This document shows positions 25,554 to 33,670 of a DNA stretch of 64,000 nucleotides, piece by piece. Position 1 is the stretch's first letter. Every line of letters begins with the position of its first letter. The notes below the pieces were generated by a model that was not told where the DNA came from, searched no databases, and saw nothing but the letters and a program-made list of their open reading frames with translations. Both the position numbers and the translations under genes were made by a program. Origin of the DNA: Enterocloster bolteae (GTDB taxonomy: Bacteria; Bacillota; Clostridia; Lachnospirales; Lachnospiraceae); contig NZ_CP022464.2 in the NCBI RefSeq assembly GCF_002234575.2, positions 744,001 to 808,000 on the forward strand, given 5' to 3'.

Positions 25554-25649
25554 GCAGGATGGAATGTGAGCAGGAAAGAATATAGGCAGGATGGAATGCA
25601 GGCAGGAAAGAGTACAGGCAGAATAGAATGCGGCTGGAATACAATGTGC
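25554..25649. repeat. Three 32-bp tandem repeats before rfbF
   Basis: Units begin at 25554, 25586 and 25618. The first two differ at only five positions (GCAGGATGGAATG...GCAGGAAAGA...); the third is more diverged. They occupy the gap between the membrane-protein stop and the rfbF start and include no obvious promoter. Confidence 0.7.
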
Positions 25650-25672
25650 CGGAAATACAATGGAGGACAGAG

Positions 25673-26443
25673 ATGAAGGTAGTAATATTAGCAGGAGGAC
25701 TTGGTACCAGAATCAGCGAGGAGAGCCATCTGAAACCAAAGCCTATGATAGAAATTGGGGGAAAACCCATATTGTGGCATATCATGAAGTATTATTCGGA
25801 ATTCGGATTCCATGAATTCATTATCTGTCTGGGTTATAAGCAGTATGTGGTGAAGGAATTTTTCGCAGACTATTTCCTTCACACCTCAGATGTAACATTT
25901 GATCTGGCTAACAATAAGATGGAAGTCCACAATAACTATTCCGAGCCGTGGAAGGTAACGTTGGTGGACACCGGACTCAACACCATGACAGGCGGGCGTG
26001 TAAAGCGTATCCAGCCTTTTGTGGGGGATGAGCCTTTTATGCTGACCTATGGGGACGGCGTGTCAACAGTGGATTTGGATGAACTGGTGCGTTTCCATAA
26101 ATCCCATGGCAGGACAGCTACTATCACAACAGTCAACATCGGACAGATGAAGGGCGTTCTGGATATCGACGAAAATGATACGGTTCTGTCCTTCCGGGAA
26201 AAGGAGGATAATGACGGTGCCCTGATTAACGGCGGATTCATGGTGATGAATCCTGAGATATTTAATTATCTGGAAGGGGATTCCACTGTGTTCGAGCAGG
26301 GACCTATGCAGAAACTGGCGGCGGAGGGACAGCTTAAATCCTTCTACCACAGCGGATTCTGGCAGTGCATGGATACACAGCGTGAGATGAATAAGCTGGA
26401 GGGATTGTGGCAGTCGGGCAGGGCGCCCTGGAAGATTTGGTAG
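25673..26443 (+). CDS. rfbF: Glucose-1-phosphate cytidylyltransferase
   Basis: The 256-residue protein starts at the ATG at 25673 after GGAGGA, giving MKVVILAGGLGTRISEES, the nucleotide-binding motif. Other signatures are KPMIEIGGKPILWHIMKYY, the metal-site LTYGDGVSTVDL, and the C-terminal SGFWQCMDTQREMNKLEGLW typical of RfbF. It makes CDP-glucose from CTP and glucose 1-phosphate, the first step to 3,6-dideoxyhexoses. The next two genes catalyse the following steps. Confidence 0.95.
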   Translation: MKVVILAGGLGTRISEESHLKPKPMIEIGGKPILWHIMKYYSEFGFHEFIICLGYKQYVVKEFFADYFLHTSDVTFDLANNKMEVHNNYSEPWKVTLVDTGLNTMTGGRVKRIQPFVGDEPFMLTYGDGVSTVDLDELVRFHKSHGRTATITTVNIGQMKGVLDIDENDTVLSFREKEDNDGALINGGFMVMNPEIFNYLEGDSTVFEQGPMQKLAAEGQLKSFYHSGFWQCMDTQREMNKLEGLWQSGRAPWKIW

Positions 26444-26472
26444 AGGAAGGACGTGGGGATTCGCGGGGGTCC

Positions 26473-26609
26473 GCATGGTTCCAGGCGTGCTCCCTGATGA
26501 AACACGCTCTCGCTCGGTTTACACGCAGCGGTACTAAGACGCGTGAAAGACCGCGCCTAAGTGCCGGCGTGTAAAATGGTTTCAGCAGGAAGCACGCCTG
26601 GAACCATGC
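26473..26609. repeat. 137-bp imperfect palindrome between rfbF and rfbG
   Basis: The rfbF-rfbG gap (26444-26768) contains no credible gene. Within it GCATGGTTCCAGGCGTGCT (26473-26491) recurs inverted at 26591-26609; pairing continues inward through CCTG-TGAAAC with GTTTCA-CAGG, then TTTACACGC with GCGTGTAAA, and partly through the centre (CGGTACTAAGACGCG against CGCGCCTAAGTGCCG). The whole can fold into one long hairpin. It could be a small mobile palindromic element, an RNA structure or an attenuating element; there is no U-tract directly after it. The rest of the gap is G-rich and unremarkable. Confidence 0.75.
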
Positions 26610-26768
26610 TGGGCTTCCTCGAATGCCGTAGGAAGAAGATGCTGAGGGGAGTTGTGTGCGGCAGGCGGTGTGCGGCACGCGGTAAGTGGTGAGCAGCAGA
26701 TAGTGTGCGGTAAGGTGGTTCGGAAGGGTTTTTGTGGATGGTTGGAAGTTGGATGAGAGGATTTTTTT

Positions 26769-27827
26769 ATGAAGATGAAGGAATTGATGGATTTTTATAG
26801 AGATAAAAGGGTGCTTGTGACGGGGCATACCGGGTTTAAGGGGGCTTGGCTTTGCAGGATTCTGACGCTTGCCGGGGCTCAGGTGACGGGGTATTCCCTG
26901 GAACCGCCTACGGATCCCAGCCTGTTTGAGATTGCCGGGCTGGAGGATGTGATGGACAGCGTGATTGGAGATATCCGGAATCTACAGGGGCTTAGGGATG
27001 TGTTTGAACGGGTGAGGCCGGAGGTGGTGTTTCATCTGGCGGCCCAGCCCATTGTCAGGGATTCTTATAAGGATCCGGTGTATACCTATGAGACAAATGT
27101 CATGGGGACCGTGAACGTGATGGAGTGCGTCAGACTGACGGACAGTGTGCGCTCTTTTCTCAATGTGACCACGGACAAGGTGTATGAGAACCGGGAGTGG
27201 GAGTATGGGTACAGGGAATGCGATCCTCTGGATGGATACGATCCCTATTCCAACAGTAAGTCCTGTTCCGAGCTGGTAACCCACAGCTATCAGAAATCAT
27301 TTTTTGGTGACGGGCGGTGTGCTGTCTCCACCTCAAGGGCAGGCAATGTCATTGGGGGCGGCGATTTTGCCAACGACAGGATTATTCCTGACTGTATCAG
27401 GGCAGCTGCAACAGGGAAAGATATCATTGTAAGGAATCCCCATTCCACCAGGCCCTACCAGCTGGTGCTGGAGCCGCTGGCCGTGTATCTTACCATTGCC
27501 ATGAGGCAGTATGAGGATGGACGATACCAGGGGTATTATAATGTGGGGCCTGACGATAAGGACTGCGTGACCACAGGATGCCTGGTGGATATGTTCTGCC
27601 GGCTCTGGGGCGGGGATGTAAAATGGGTGAATCAGTATGACGGAGGCCCTCATGAGGCCAATTTTCTGAAGCTGGATTGTTCCAGAATAAAGTCGGTATT
27701 TGGCTGGCGTCCCAGATATGGGGTGGAGGAAGCTGTTGAAAAGACAGTAGAGTGGTCCAGGGCTTATCTGGACGGTGAGGATATGCTGGAGGTTATGGAC
27801 CGGCAGATAACAGAATTTTTTTCGTAA
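26769..27827 (+). CDS. rfbG: CDP-glucose 4,6-dehydratase
   Basis: This is a 352-residue short-chain dehydrogenase/reductase of the extended type. The NAD-binding motif is VLVTGHTGFKGAWL, followed by FHLAAQPIVRDSYKDPVYT, NVTTDKVYEN and the catalytic YDPYSNSKSCSE (Tyr-x3-Lys). HTGFKG and TTDKVY distinguish CDP-glucose dehydratases from the dTDP-glucose enzymes. It makes CDP-4-keto-6-deoxyglucose. The weak ribosome site (GAGG then a T-run) and the 325-bp gap before it suggest expression separate from rfbF or control through the palindrome. Confidence 0.95.
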   Translation: MKMKELMDFYRDKRVLVTGHTGFKGAWLCRILTLAGAQVTGYSLEPPTDPSLFEIAGLEDVMDSVIGDIRNLQGLRDVFERVRPEVVFHLAAQPIVRDSYKDPVYTYETNVMGTVNVMECVRLTDSVRSFLNVTTDKVYENREWEYGYRECDPLDGYDPYSNSKSCSELVTHSYQKSFFGDGRCAVSTSRAGNVIGGGDFANDRIIPDCIRAAATGKDIIVRNPHSTRPYQLVLEPLAVYLTIAMRQYEDGRYQGYYNVGPDDKDCVTTGCLVDMFCRLWGGDVKWVNQYDGGPHEANFLKLDCSRIKSVFGWRPRYGVEEAVEKTVEWSRAYLDGEDMLEVMDRQITEFFS

Positions 27828-27836
27828 AGAGGAGAA

Positions 27837-29201
27837 ATGAACATGGCATTTGAACATAAGACAGAAACAGAAGCAAGGCAGCAGATTCTGGACATGGTGG
27901 CCGAATACTGCGACACCTATCACAATAAAAAGGGGCCTTTTCAGGAGGGTGACCGCATTCCCTACGCTTCCAGGGTCTATGACCATAAGGAGATGGTAAA
28001 CCTGGTGGACAGCTCACTGGAATTCTGGCTTACCTCCGGCAGATACACCGATGAATTTGAGAAGAAGCTGGCAGACTATCTGGGCGTGCGTTTCTGCTCC
28101 TTGGTGAACTCCGGTTCCTCCGCCAATCTGGTGGCCTTCATGACGCTGACATCCCCTTTGCTGGGGGAGCGCAGGGTAAAAAGGGGAGATGAAATCATCA
28201 CGGTTGCCTGCGGGTTTCCAACCACGGTGGCCCCTGCTATCCAGTTTGGCGCAGTGCCGGTGTTTGTGGATGTGACGATTCCCCAGTATAACATTGATGC
28301 GGAAAAGCTGGAAGAGGCCCTGTCTGAAAAGACCAAGGCAGTGATGATTGCCCATACCCTTGGAAATCCTTTCGATTTAAGGGCAGTGAAGGCATTCTGC
28401 GAGAAGCATGGCCTGTGGCTGGTGGAGGACAACTGCGATGCTTTGGGTACCCAGTATACCATGGAAGAGGACGGAAAGGAAGTGACCCGGTTTACAGGTA
28501 CTATCGGTGACATCGGAACATCCAGCTTCTATCCGCCCCACCACATGACCATGGGCGAGGGAGGTGCTGTATATACGGACAATCCCCTTCTCAATAAAAT
28601 CATCCGATCCTTCCGCGACTGGGGCCGCGACTGCGTATGCCCCTCAGGCCGCGACAATATGTGCGGACACAGGTTTGACAGACAGTTCGGGGAGCTTCCC
28701 CTGGGGTATGACCACAAATACGTGTATTCCCATCTCGGGTATAACCTGAAGGCAACGGACATGCAGGCCGCCATTGGATGCGCCCAGCTGGATAAATTCC
28801 CATCCTTTGTGGAGCGGCGCCGTCACAATTTCGACCGCCTGAAGGCAGGACTTGAGGGAACAGAGAAACAGCTGATTCTTCCGGAAGCCTGCCCGCATTC
28901 CAGGCCCAGCTGGTTCGGTTTCCTGATTACGTGCAGGGAAGGCGTTGAGCGGAATAAGGTTGTCCAGTATGTGGAGAAAAAGGGCATGCAGACCAGAATG
29001 CTGTTTGCAGGCAATCTGACAAAGCATCCCTGTTTTGATGAAATGCGGGCAGCAGGCCAGGGATACCGTATTGTGGGCAGCCTGGACAACACGGACCGCA
29101 TTATGGCCGACACATTCTGGGTGGGTGTGTATCCGGGAATGACAGATGAGATGATCGACTATATGGCCAGGACTATTAAGGAAGCAGTGGAGTGCGCATA
29201 G
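27837..29201 (+). CDS. rfbH: CDP-6-deoxy-4-keto-glucose 3-dehydrase
   Basis: This is a 454-residue DegT/DnrJ/EryC1-fold enzyme that uses PMP and an iron-sulfur cluster to remove the 3-hydroxyl. In SSFYPPHHMTMGEGGAVYT the residue that is Lys in aminotransferases is His, the hallmark of RfbH/E1 dehydrases. Cysteines for the [2Fe-2S] cluster are in the RDCVCPSGRDNMCGHRF region and nearby. The product, CDP-4-keto-3,6-dideoxyglucose, is the branch point to abequose, paratose, tyvelose and ascarylose. Its partner reductase (E3/RfbI-like) and a 4-ketoreductase are not in this window. An AGAGGAG site precedes; a second ATG lies two codons on. Confidence 0.95.
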   Translation: MNMAFEHKTETEARQQILDMVAEYCDTYHNKKGPFQEGDRIPYASRVYDHKEMVNLVDSSLEFWLTSGRYTDEFEKKLADYLGVRFCSLVNSGSSANLVAFMTLTSPLLGERRVKRGDEIITVACGFPTTVAPAIQFGAVPVFVDVTIPQYNIDAEKLEEALSEKTKAVMIAHTLGNPFDLRAVKAFCEKHGLWLVEDNCDALGTQYTMEEDGKEVTRFTGTIGDIGTSSFYPPHHMTMGEGGAVYTDNPLLNKIIRSFRDWGRDCVCPSGRDNMCGHRFDRQFGELPLGYDHKYVYSHLGYNLKATDMQAAIGCAQLDKFPSFVERRRHNFDRLKAGLEGTEKQLILPEACPHSRPSWFGFLITCREGVERNKVVQYVEKKGMQTRMLFAGNLTKHPCFDEMRAAGQGYRIVGSLDNTDRIMADTFWVGVYPGMTDEMIDYMARTIKEAVECA

Positions 29202-29270
29202 GGACTCTGTGGGAACCGATTAGGCACCGTGCCGTAAACACGGCAGGAATAAAGGGCAGGAGCGCTGATT

Positions 29271-30113
29271 ATGATGAAAACCTATGATATGAGCCGGGTC
29301 CATGAGGCTAACTTGACCATATTAAAAGAGATAGACCGGATTTGCCGCAAGTATAATATCCGCTACATGCTGGACGCGGGCACCCTTATAGGCGCTGTAC
29401 GCCATAAGGGGTTCATCCCTTGGGATGATGACGCGGATGTGGCGTTTACCAGGAACCAGTATGAGGCGTTTATGAAGGTGGCTCCAAGGGAGCTTCCGGA
29501 TACCATGGAGCTGCTGGAGCCGGACAGTTACAGGGGCGGAAAGGCATTTTATGATTTTACTCCCAGAATCATTTACAAAAAAAGTAAATGCCATGAGGAC
29601 AGCCCGGAAATGCAGTACTATGAGGGAAAGCTGAATCATATATGGGTGGATCTGTTCATTCTGGACAAACTTCCTGCCTCCAGGGCAGGGGAGGAATTTA
29701 CCCGTTTCCTGCACAAGGCAGTGTATGGCATGGCCATGGGGCACAGGTATAAGCTGGATTTTGGCAAATACAGCCTGATTCACAAGATTTTCGTGGGAGG
29801 GCTGGCTGCGGCAGGCCGCCTGGTGCCCATGAAGCTTATCTTTGCCATGCAGAAGGCAGCTGCCCTGAAGGACAGGCACAGCAAGGGGAGTCTGCGCTAT
29901 TACAGTAACTATCAGCCGGATTATCTGTATGTGACTGTGGATAAATCCTGCTGCGACCAGGTGGAGGACTCGGATTTTGAGGATACCCGTCTGATGATAC
30001 CTAAGGGATGGCATCAGATACTGACAGAGGTGTATGGCAATTACATGGAAATGCCGCCGGAGGACAAACGGGTGCCCACCCACTCCAGCCAGCAAATCCG
30101 TATTTTTGATTAG
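29271..30113 (+). CDS. LicD-family phosphotransferase
   Basis: The 280-residue protein shows the LicD signature: ILKEIDRICRKYNIRYMLDAGTLIG, then AVRHKGFIPWDDDADVAFTR with the Asp cluster that binds metal in this nucleotidyltransferase-fold family, and a distal KLNHIWVDLFILDKLP. LicD proteins transfer phosphocholine from CDP-choline, or other phospho-groups, to cell-surface sugars. Which group is moved here is not known; no licA or licC gene is nearby. A GGAG site precedes ATGATG; either ATG could be used. It sits between the dideoxyhexose genes and the final glycosyltransferase. Confidence 0.88.
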   Translation: MMKTYDMSRVHEANLTILKEIDRICRKYNIRYMLDAGTLIGAVRHKGFIPWDDDADVAFTRNQYEAFMKVAPRELPDTMELLEPDSYRGGKAFYDFTPRIIYKKSKCHEDSPEMQYYEGKLNHIWVDLFILDKLPASRAGEEFTRFLHKAVYGMAMGHRYKLDFGKYSLIHKIFVGGLAAAGRLVPMKLIFAMQKAAALKDRHSKGSLRYYSNYQPDYLYVTVDKSCCDQVEDSDFEDTRLMIPKGWHQILTEVYGNYMEMPPEDKRVPTHSSQQIRIFD

Positions 30114-30214
30114 AGCGTGCCGGAGCGGGGGTCAGACACGCACTGGGGGGATGAGGACAGAGAGATTGGCAGCATATGTAAACATGCCCCAGGAAAGGAT
30201 TACAGACAAAAGAG

Positions 30215-31159
30215 ATGGACAGGTTGTTATCAGTTGTGGTATCGGTCTACAACGAAGAAAAAGCATTGGAAGAATTTTACAGGGAAACCACACATGTGTT
30301 GGAACATATCAGCTGGGATTATGAGCTGCTTTTTGTCAATGACGGCAGCAGGGATGGAAGCCAGGACATACTGGACCGTATGGCCGCATCTGATTCAAGG
30401 GTCAGGGTGATAAGCTTTTCCAGGAACTTTGGACATGAGGCGGCCATGATAGCGGGACTGGACTACAGTAGGGGAGATGGCATCATCTGTATGGACGCGG
30501 ACCTGCAGCATCCCCCGGAATGTATACCGGATATTCTGGCTAAGTTTGAGGAAGGATATCAGGTTATCAACATGGTCCGCACCAAAAACAGAACGGCAGG
30601 GCTGGTGAAGAACATCACTTCCTCCGGCTTTTACTGGCTTATCAACCGGATTTCGGATGTACACTTTGAGGCAAATGCCTCTGACTTTTTTGCAGTCTCG
30701 CGCCATGTGGCCCAGGTGCTGAAGAACAGCTACAGGGAGAAGGTGCGTTTCCTCAGAGGCTATGTGCAGAACGTAGGCTTTAAGAAAACCGCCATTGAGT
30801 ATGAAGCAAGGGCCCGGGTGGCAGGGGAGAGCAAGTACAGCATCAAGAAGCTGTTTGTGTTTTCCATCAATACAATCCTGTGCTTTTCCAACATGCCCCT
30901 GAAGCTTGGTATCTACGCAGGCATATTCTCGGCCCTGCTGGGCTTGGCTGTCATGATATACACGCTCTGCACCAGAAAAGGTGCTCCCAGCGGCTATGCC
31001 ACCATTGTGGTGTTGATTTGCTTTATGTTTGCCATGATGTTTGTGATTATCGGCATCATCGGTGAGTATATTGCGATTCTGTTTACGGAACTGAAGGACA
31101 GGCCGGTTTATATTGTGGATCGGACGGAGAATATAGTTCAGGGAGAGAACGCGGATTAG
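30215..31159 (+). CDS. Family 2 glycosyltransferase, DPM1/GtrB-like
   Basis: The 314-residue protein has a GT-A domain at residues 1-225 (SVVVSVYNEEKALEEFY, LLFVNDGSRDGSQDIL, GIICMDADLQHPPE with the DAD metal motif, RNFGHEAAMIAGL) followed by two C-terminal transmembrane segments (about 230-255 and 265-290). This is the architecture of enzymes that load a sugar onto undecaprenyl phosphate for use on the outer side of the membrane. It would supply lipid-linked sugar to the GT-C-like proteins upstream. A strong terminator follows, closing the glycan locus. Confidence 0.9.
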   Translation: MDRLLSVVVSVYNEEKALEEFYRETTHVLEHISWDYELLFVNDGSRDGSQDILDRMAASDSRVRVISFSRNFGHEAAMIAGLDYSRGDGIICMDADLQHPPECIPDILAKFEEGYQVINMVRTKNRTAGLVKNITSSGFYWLINRISDVHFEANASDFFAVSRHVAQVLKNSYREKVRFLRGYVQNVGFKKTAIEYEARARVAGESKYSIKKLFVFSINTILCFSNMPLKLGIYAGIFSALLGLAVMIYTLCTRKGAPSGYATIVVLICFMFAMMFVIIGIIGEYIAILFTELKDRPVYIVDRTENIVQGENAD

Positions 31160-31180
31160 AATAAATAACGACATGAATAG

Positions 31181-31229
31181 GACCGCTGCGGCTGTGCATC
31201 AACAGGCACTGTGCCGCGGCGGTCTTTTT
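31181..31229 (+). terminator. Terminator at end of glycan locus
   Basis: GACCGCTGCGGC pairs with GCCGCGGCGGTC (one G-T pair) and is followed by TTTTTA. It lies between convergent genes. Confidence 0.85.
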
Positions 31230-31238
31230 AATGCGCCG

Positions 31239-32000
31239 TTATACTAATTCCACGTCAATTCCCATACTTTCAAGCCGTTCCACATATTCCCCATCCAGTT
31301 CTTTTCCTACGATGATACGATGGATGCAGTCCAGCTGGCTGATATTAATGAAGGCACTGGCCTGGAATTTGGTGTGGTCGCAGAGAAGAATAACCTCTTT
31401 GCCGGACTTGATATATTGCTTTTTTATATTTGTATCATCAGTTATATAACTGAGCAGGCCTTGTTCCATGTCAACGGCATCAATGGAAAGAAATGTTTTG
31501 TTGACAGAGATGCTTCCCAGCATTTTTTCAGCAAAATAGCCGTAGGTGGAATTGAACCCTTTTCTGACCACTCCGCCCACCATCAGCAGAGTAGCATTGG
31601 GGAATATACTCACCTCAGAAGCAATGTGCAAATCATTGGTGACCACAGTCAGGTCAGGTATGTCATTGACAAGCTTTGCAAGCTCCAATACAGTGGTTCC
31701 GGAATCCAGAATGATTTTCTCGCCCGGACTGATATGTTCCCTGGCAGCTTTGGCAATGCGGGCCTTTTCATCTGCATTGGATTCCTTCTTTTTTACAAAG
31801 GAGGGTTCCAGGGATGTGTGGTTTGCAGACATGGCGCCGCCCCGGGTCTTTTGAATCAGTCCCTGGCAGGACAGCTCTTCTATATCCCTTCTGGCGGTTG
31901 CCTTGGATATATTCAGCTGACGCATCAGTTCCTCTGATGTCACTATTTTTTCTTTGTTGGTTATATCAACAATCGCCTGAAGGCGTTCTGCTTTCAACAT
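31239..32000 (-). CDS. DeoR/GlpR-family transcriptional regulator
   Basis: This 253-residue protein has an N-terminal winged helix-turn-helix at residues 5-58 (VTSEELMRQLNISKATARRDIEEL, LIQKTRGGAMS) and a DeoRC sugar-phosphate sensor domain at about 75-235 (IILDSGTTVLELAK, VVTNDLHIASE, LLMVGGVVRKG, LLCDHTKFQ). Such proteins repress sugar catabolic genes until a phosphorylated sugar binds. It is the last gene of the leftward operon with the FGGY kinase and the BtpA-like protein, so it probably senses a ketopentose phosphate formed by that kinase. Confidence 0.92.
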   Translation of the reverse strand: MLKAERLQAIVDITNKEKIVTSEELMRQLNISKATARRDIEELSCQGLIQKTRGGAMSANHTSLEPSFVKKKESNADEKARIAKAAREHISPGEKIILDSGTTVLELAKLVNDIPDLTVVTNDLHIASEVSIFPNATLLMVGGVVRKGFNSTYGYFAEKMLGSISVNKTFLSIDAVDMEQGLLSYITDDTNIKKQYIKSGKEVILLCDHTKFQASAFINISQLDCIHRIIVGKELDGEYVERLESMGIDVELV

Positions 32001-32018
32001 GACAATTCTCCTTGATTC

Positions 32019-33527
32019 CTACTTATAAAAAACCTCTAATGCCTGAATCGCCTTTTTAAACTTCTCATACTTTTCTTTATAAAACACGGCCTTGGAAGAA
32101 TCAGGGATGTATGTCCGGGACAAATGACACATCTTCTTCACGGCGCTATGAAAGTCGGGATAATATTCACAGGCAACCGAAGCGCAGATGGCAGCGCCTA
32201 AGGCCCCGCGTTCCTTTCCTTCCATTACCTGTATGGGCAGCTGAAGGATATCAGCCAGTATCTGGGTCCATACAGGTGAATTAGTGATGCCTCCTGATAA
32301 ACGGATTTGCTTTTGGGGATGTATGGTGCCGGTTAATTTCTCAATGTGGTAGCAGGAGGAAAAAAGGATTCCCTCATAAATGGCCAGAAGAATATCCATA
32401 GGGGAATGACTGCTGTCGAGATTGAGAAAAGCGCCTTTGGCATCAGGAACAGAATTGGAGGCAAAAAGGTACGGCATAAACAGGATATCAGTCTGCTTTA
32501 ATCCTGACTCAAGGATTGACTTATTGCAGTAGTCGTATAATTCGCGGCGTTCCAGGCCTGGATACATCCGGCTCAGAAAGTGATCGGCGTACCAGTCAAA
32601 ATTACTGGCAGATGTAGGGCTTGATTCTTCAATTATATAATAATCTGGTAAAAAAGCAATGGTGTTGCCGTTTTTTCCAATGCATTCTTCCAGGTCATCG
32701 GTCAAATATTCATTGATGGACCATGTCCCGGTTATGAGGCACAGACAACTGGAATCCAGGATACCGCTGGCCAGACAGCAGGAGTCAACATCGTATAATC
32801 CGGCTGCTACCGGTATGCCTTCCGGAAGACCGCATTGAATGGCTGCCTGGGAAGTGACGAAACCGCCTGTTTCAAAGGATTGGAGTATAGGAACGCAGGC
32901 CAGGCGGAAATACTCACGAATATCAAGAAGTTCAAAGATTTCCGGGTCAAATTGTTTATCGCGTATATTAAAGAGGTTGGTGCAGGATGCGTCCGTATAA
33001 TCGGTAGCAAGCATGCCGGTCAGACAATAACGGATGTAATCCTTGATACATACCATGTGACAGGCTTGTTTAAGCAAATCCGGCTGGTGTTTTTTTAGCC
33101 AGGGAAGCAGCATGGCCTGTTGTCCGGCCCAAAGATTTTGCAGGGTCAGCTGGTACAGCCTGCTGTTGATGCCGTTTTTTGAATATTCGCCCAGAAGTGA
33201 TTGGGCGCGGGTATCTGTGGACACGATAAAAGGAGCAATGGGGGAATTTGCGCTGTCTAAAAGTCCAAGACCTCCGCCATAGCCGCAGACAGATACACCT
33301 TTAATGTCCTGGGCACAAATCTGTGCCTTTCCGATAGCATCACGTATGACCTGGCAGTTACCTCTCCAGACAGCATGGGGATCCCGTTCTGTCCAGCCGG
33401 GATTTGGATGGTCCATGGGAATCTGGACCTGGGACACGGACAATTCTCTGCCATTTTCATTAAATACGGCTGCCTTGATAGCAGAGCCGCCGTTGTCTAT
33501 TCCGATAAAGTATGCATGTTTTTTCAA
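32019..33527 (-). CDS. FGGY-family carbohydrate kinase, L-xylulose kinase-like
   Basis: This 502-residue sugar kinase has the FGGY N-terminal phosphate-binding segment FIGIDNGGSAIKAAVF, the GYGGGLGLLD and catalytic-region ASCTNLFNIR, and the C-terminal ATP-site RLSGGITNSPVWTQILADIL. General layout is close to LyxK/AraB-like kinases, with L-xylulose or a related keto-sugar the likeliest substrate given the UlaE- and UlaF-like enzymes encoded divergently. It is 18 bp upstream of the DeoR gene and follows the BtpA-like gene after a hairpin-containing gap. A GGAGG site precedes the ATG. Confidence 0.82.
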   Translation of the reverse strand: MKKHAYFIGIDNGGSAIKAAVFNENGRELSVSQVQIPMDHPNPGWTERDPHAVWRGNCQVIRDAIGKAQICAQDIKGVSVCGYGGGLGLLDSANSPIAPFIVSTDTRAQSLLGEYSKNGINSRLYQLTLQNLWAGQQAMLLPWLKKHQPDLLKQACHMVCIKDYIRYCLTGMLATDYTDASCTNLFNIRDKQFDPEIFELLDIREYFRLACVPILQSFETGGFVTSQAAIQCGLPEGIPVAAGLYDVDSCCLASGILDSSCLCLITGTWSINEYLTDDLEECIGKNGNTIAFLPDYYIIEESSPTSASNFDWYADHFLSRMYPGLERRELYDYCNKSILESGLKQTDILFMPYLFASNSVPDAKGAFLNLDSSHSPMDILLAIYEGILFSSCYHIEKLTGTIHPQKQIRLSGGITNSPVWTQILADILQLPIQVMEGKERGALGAAICASVACEYYPDFHSAVKKMCHLSRTYIPDSSKAVFYKEKYEKFKKAIQALEVFYK

Positions 33528-33561
33528 GCGCGGACCTCCTTTGGATGGATTTTTAAAATAG

Positions 33562-33593
33562 TAAGGGCATCTTCTGATTAAAAGATGCCCTTA
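33562..33593. terminator. Intercistronic hairpin between btpA-like and kinase genes
   Basis: Perfect 12-bp arms TAAGGGCATCTT and AAGATGCCCTTA with an 8-nt loop. On the minus strand only CTATTTTAAAA follows, so it may be a weak terminator or an mRNA-stabilising structure that sets the ratio of the two products. Confidence 0.55.
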
Positions 33594-33670
33594 GTATACC
33601 ATAGACTTTGTTTACGTAGTATTCCTGATTTTGGACGCGTCTTAAAATTCATTCCCGCCATCTGCGCGCC

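Noticed and set aside
26473..26609. Group II intron or tRNA-like element in the long palindrome
   Set aside because: No intron-encoded protein, domain V-like sequence or tRNA arms are visible; the structure is a single hairpin.
26334..26828. Minus-strand frame of 164 codons across the rfbF-rfbG gap
   Set aside because: It runs antisense into rfbF and rfbG and through the palindrome; no ribosome site and no recognisable domain.
30034..30410. Two small overlapping frames between LicD and the last glycosyltransferase genes
   Set aside because: They overlap confirmed genes in other frames and their sequences repeat parts of those genes' DNA without protein signatures.
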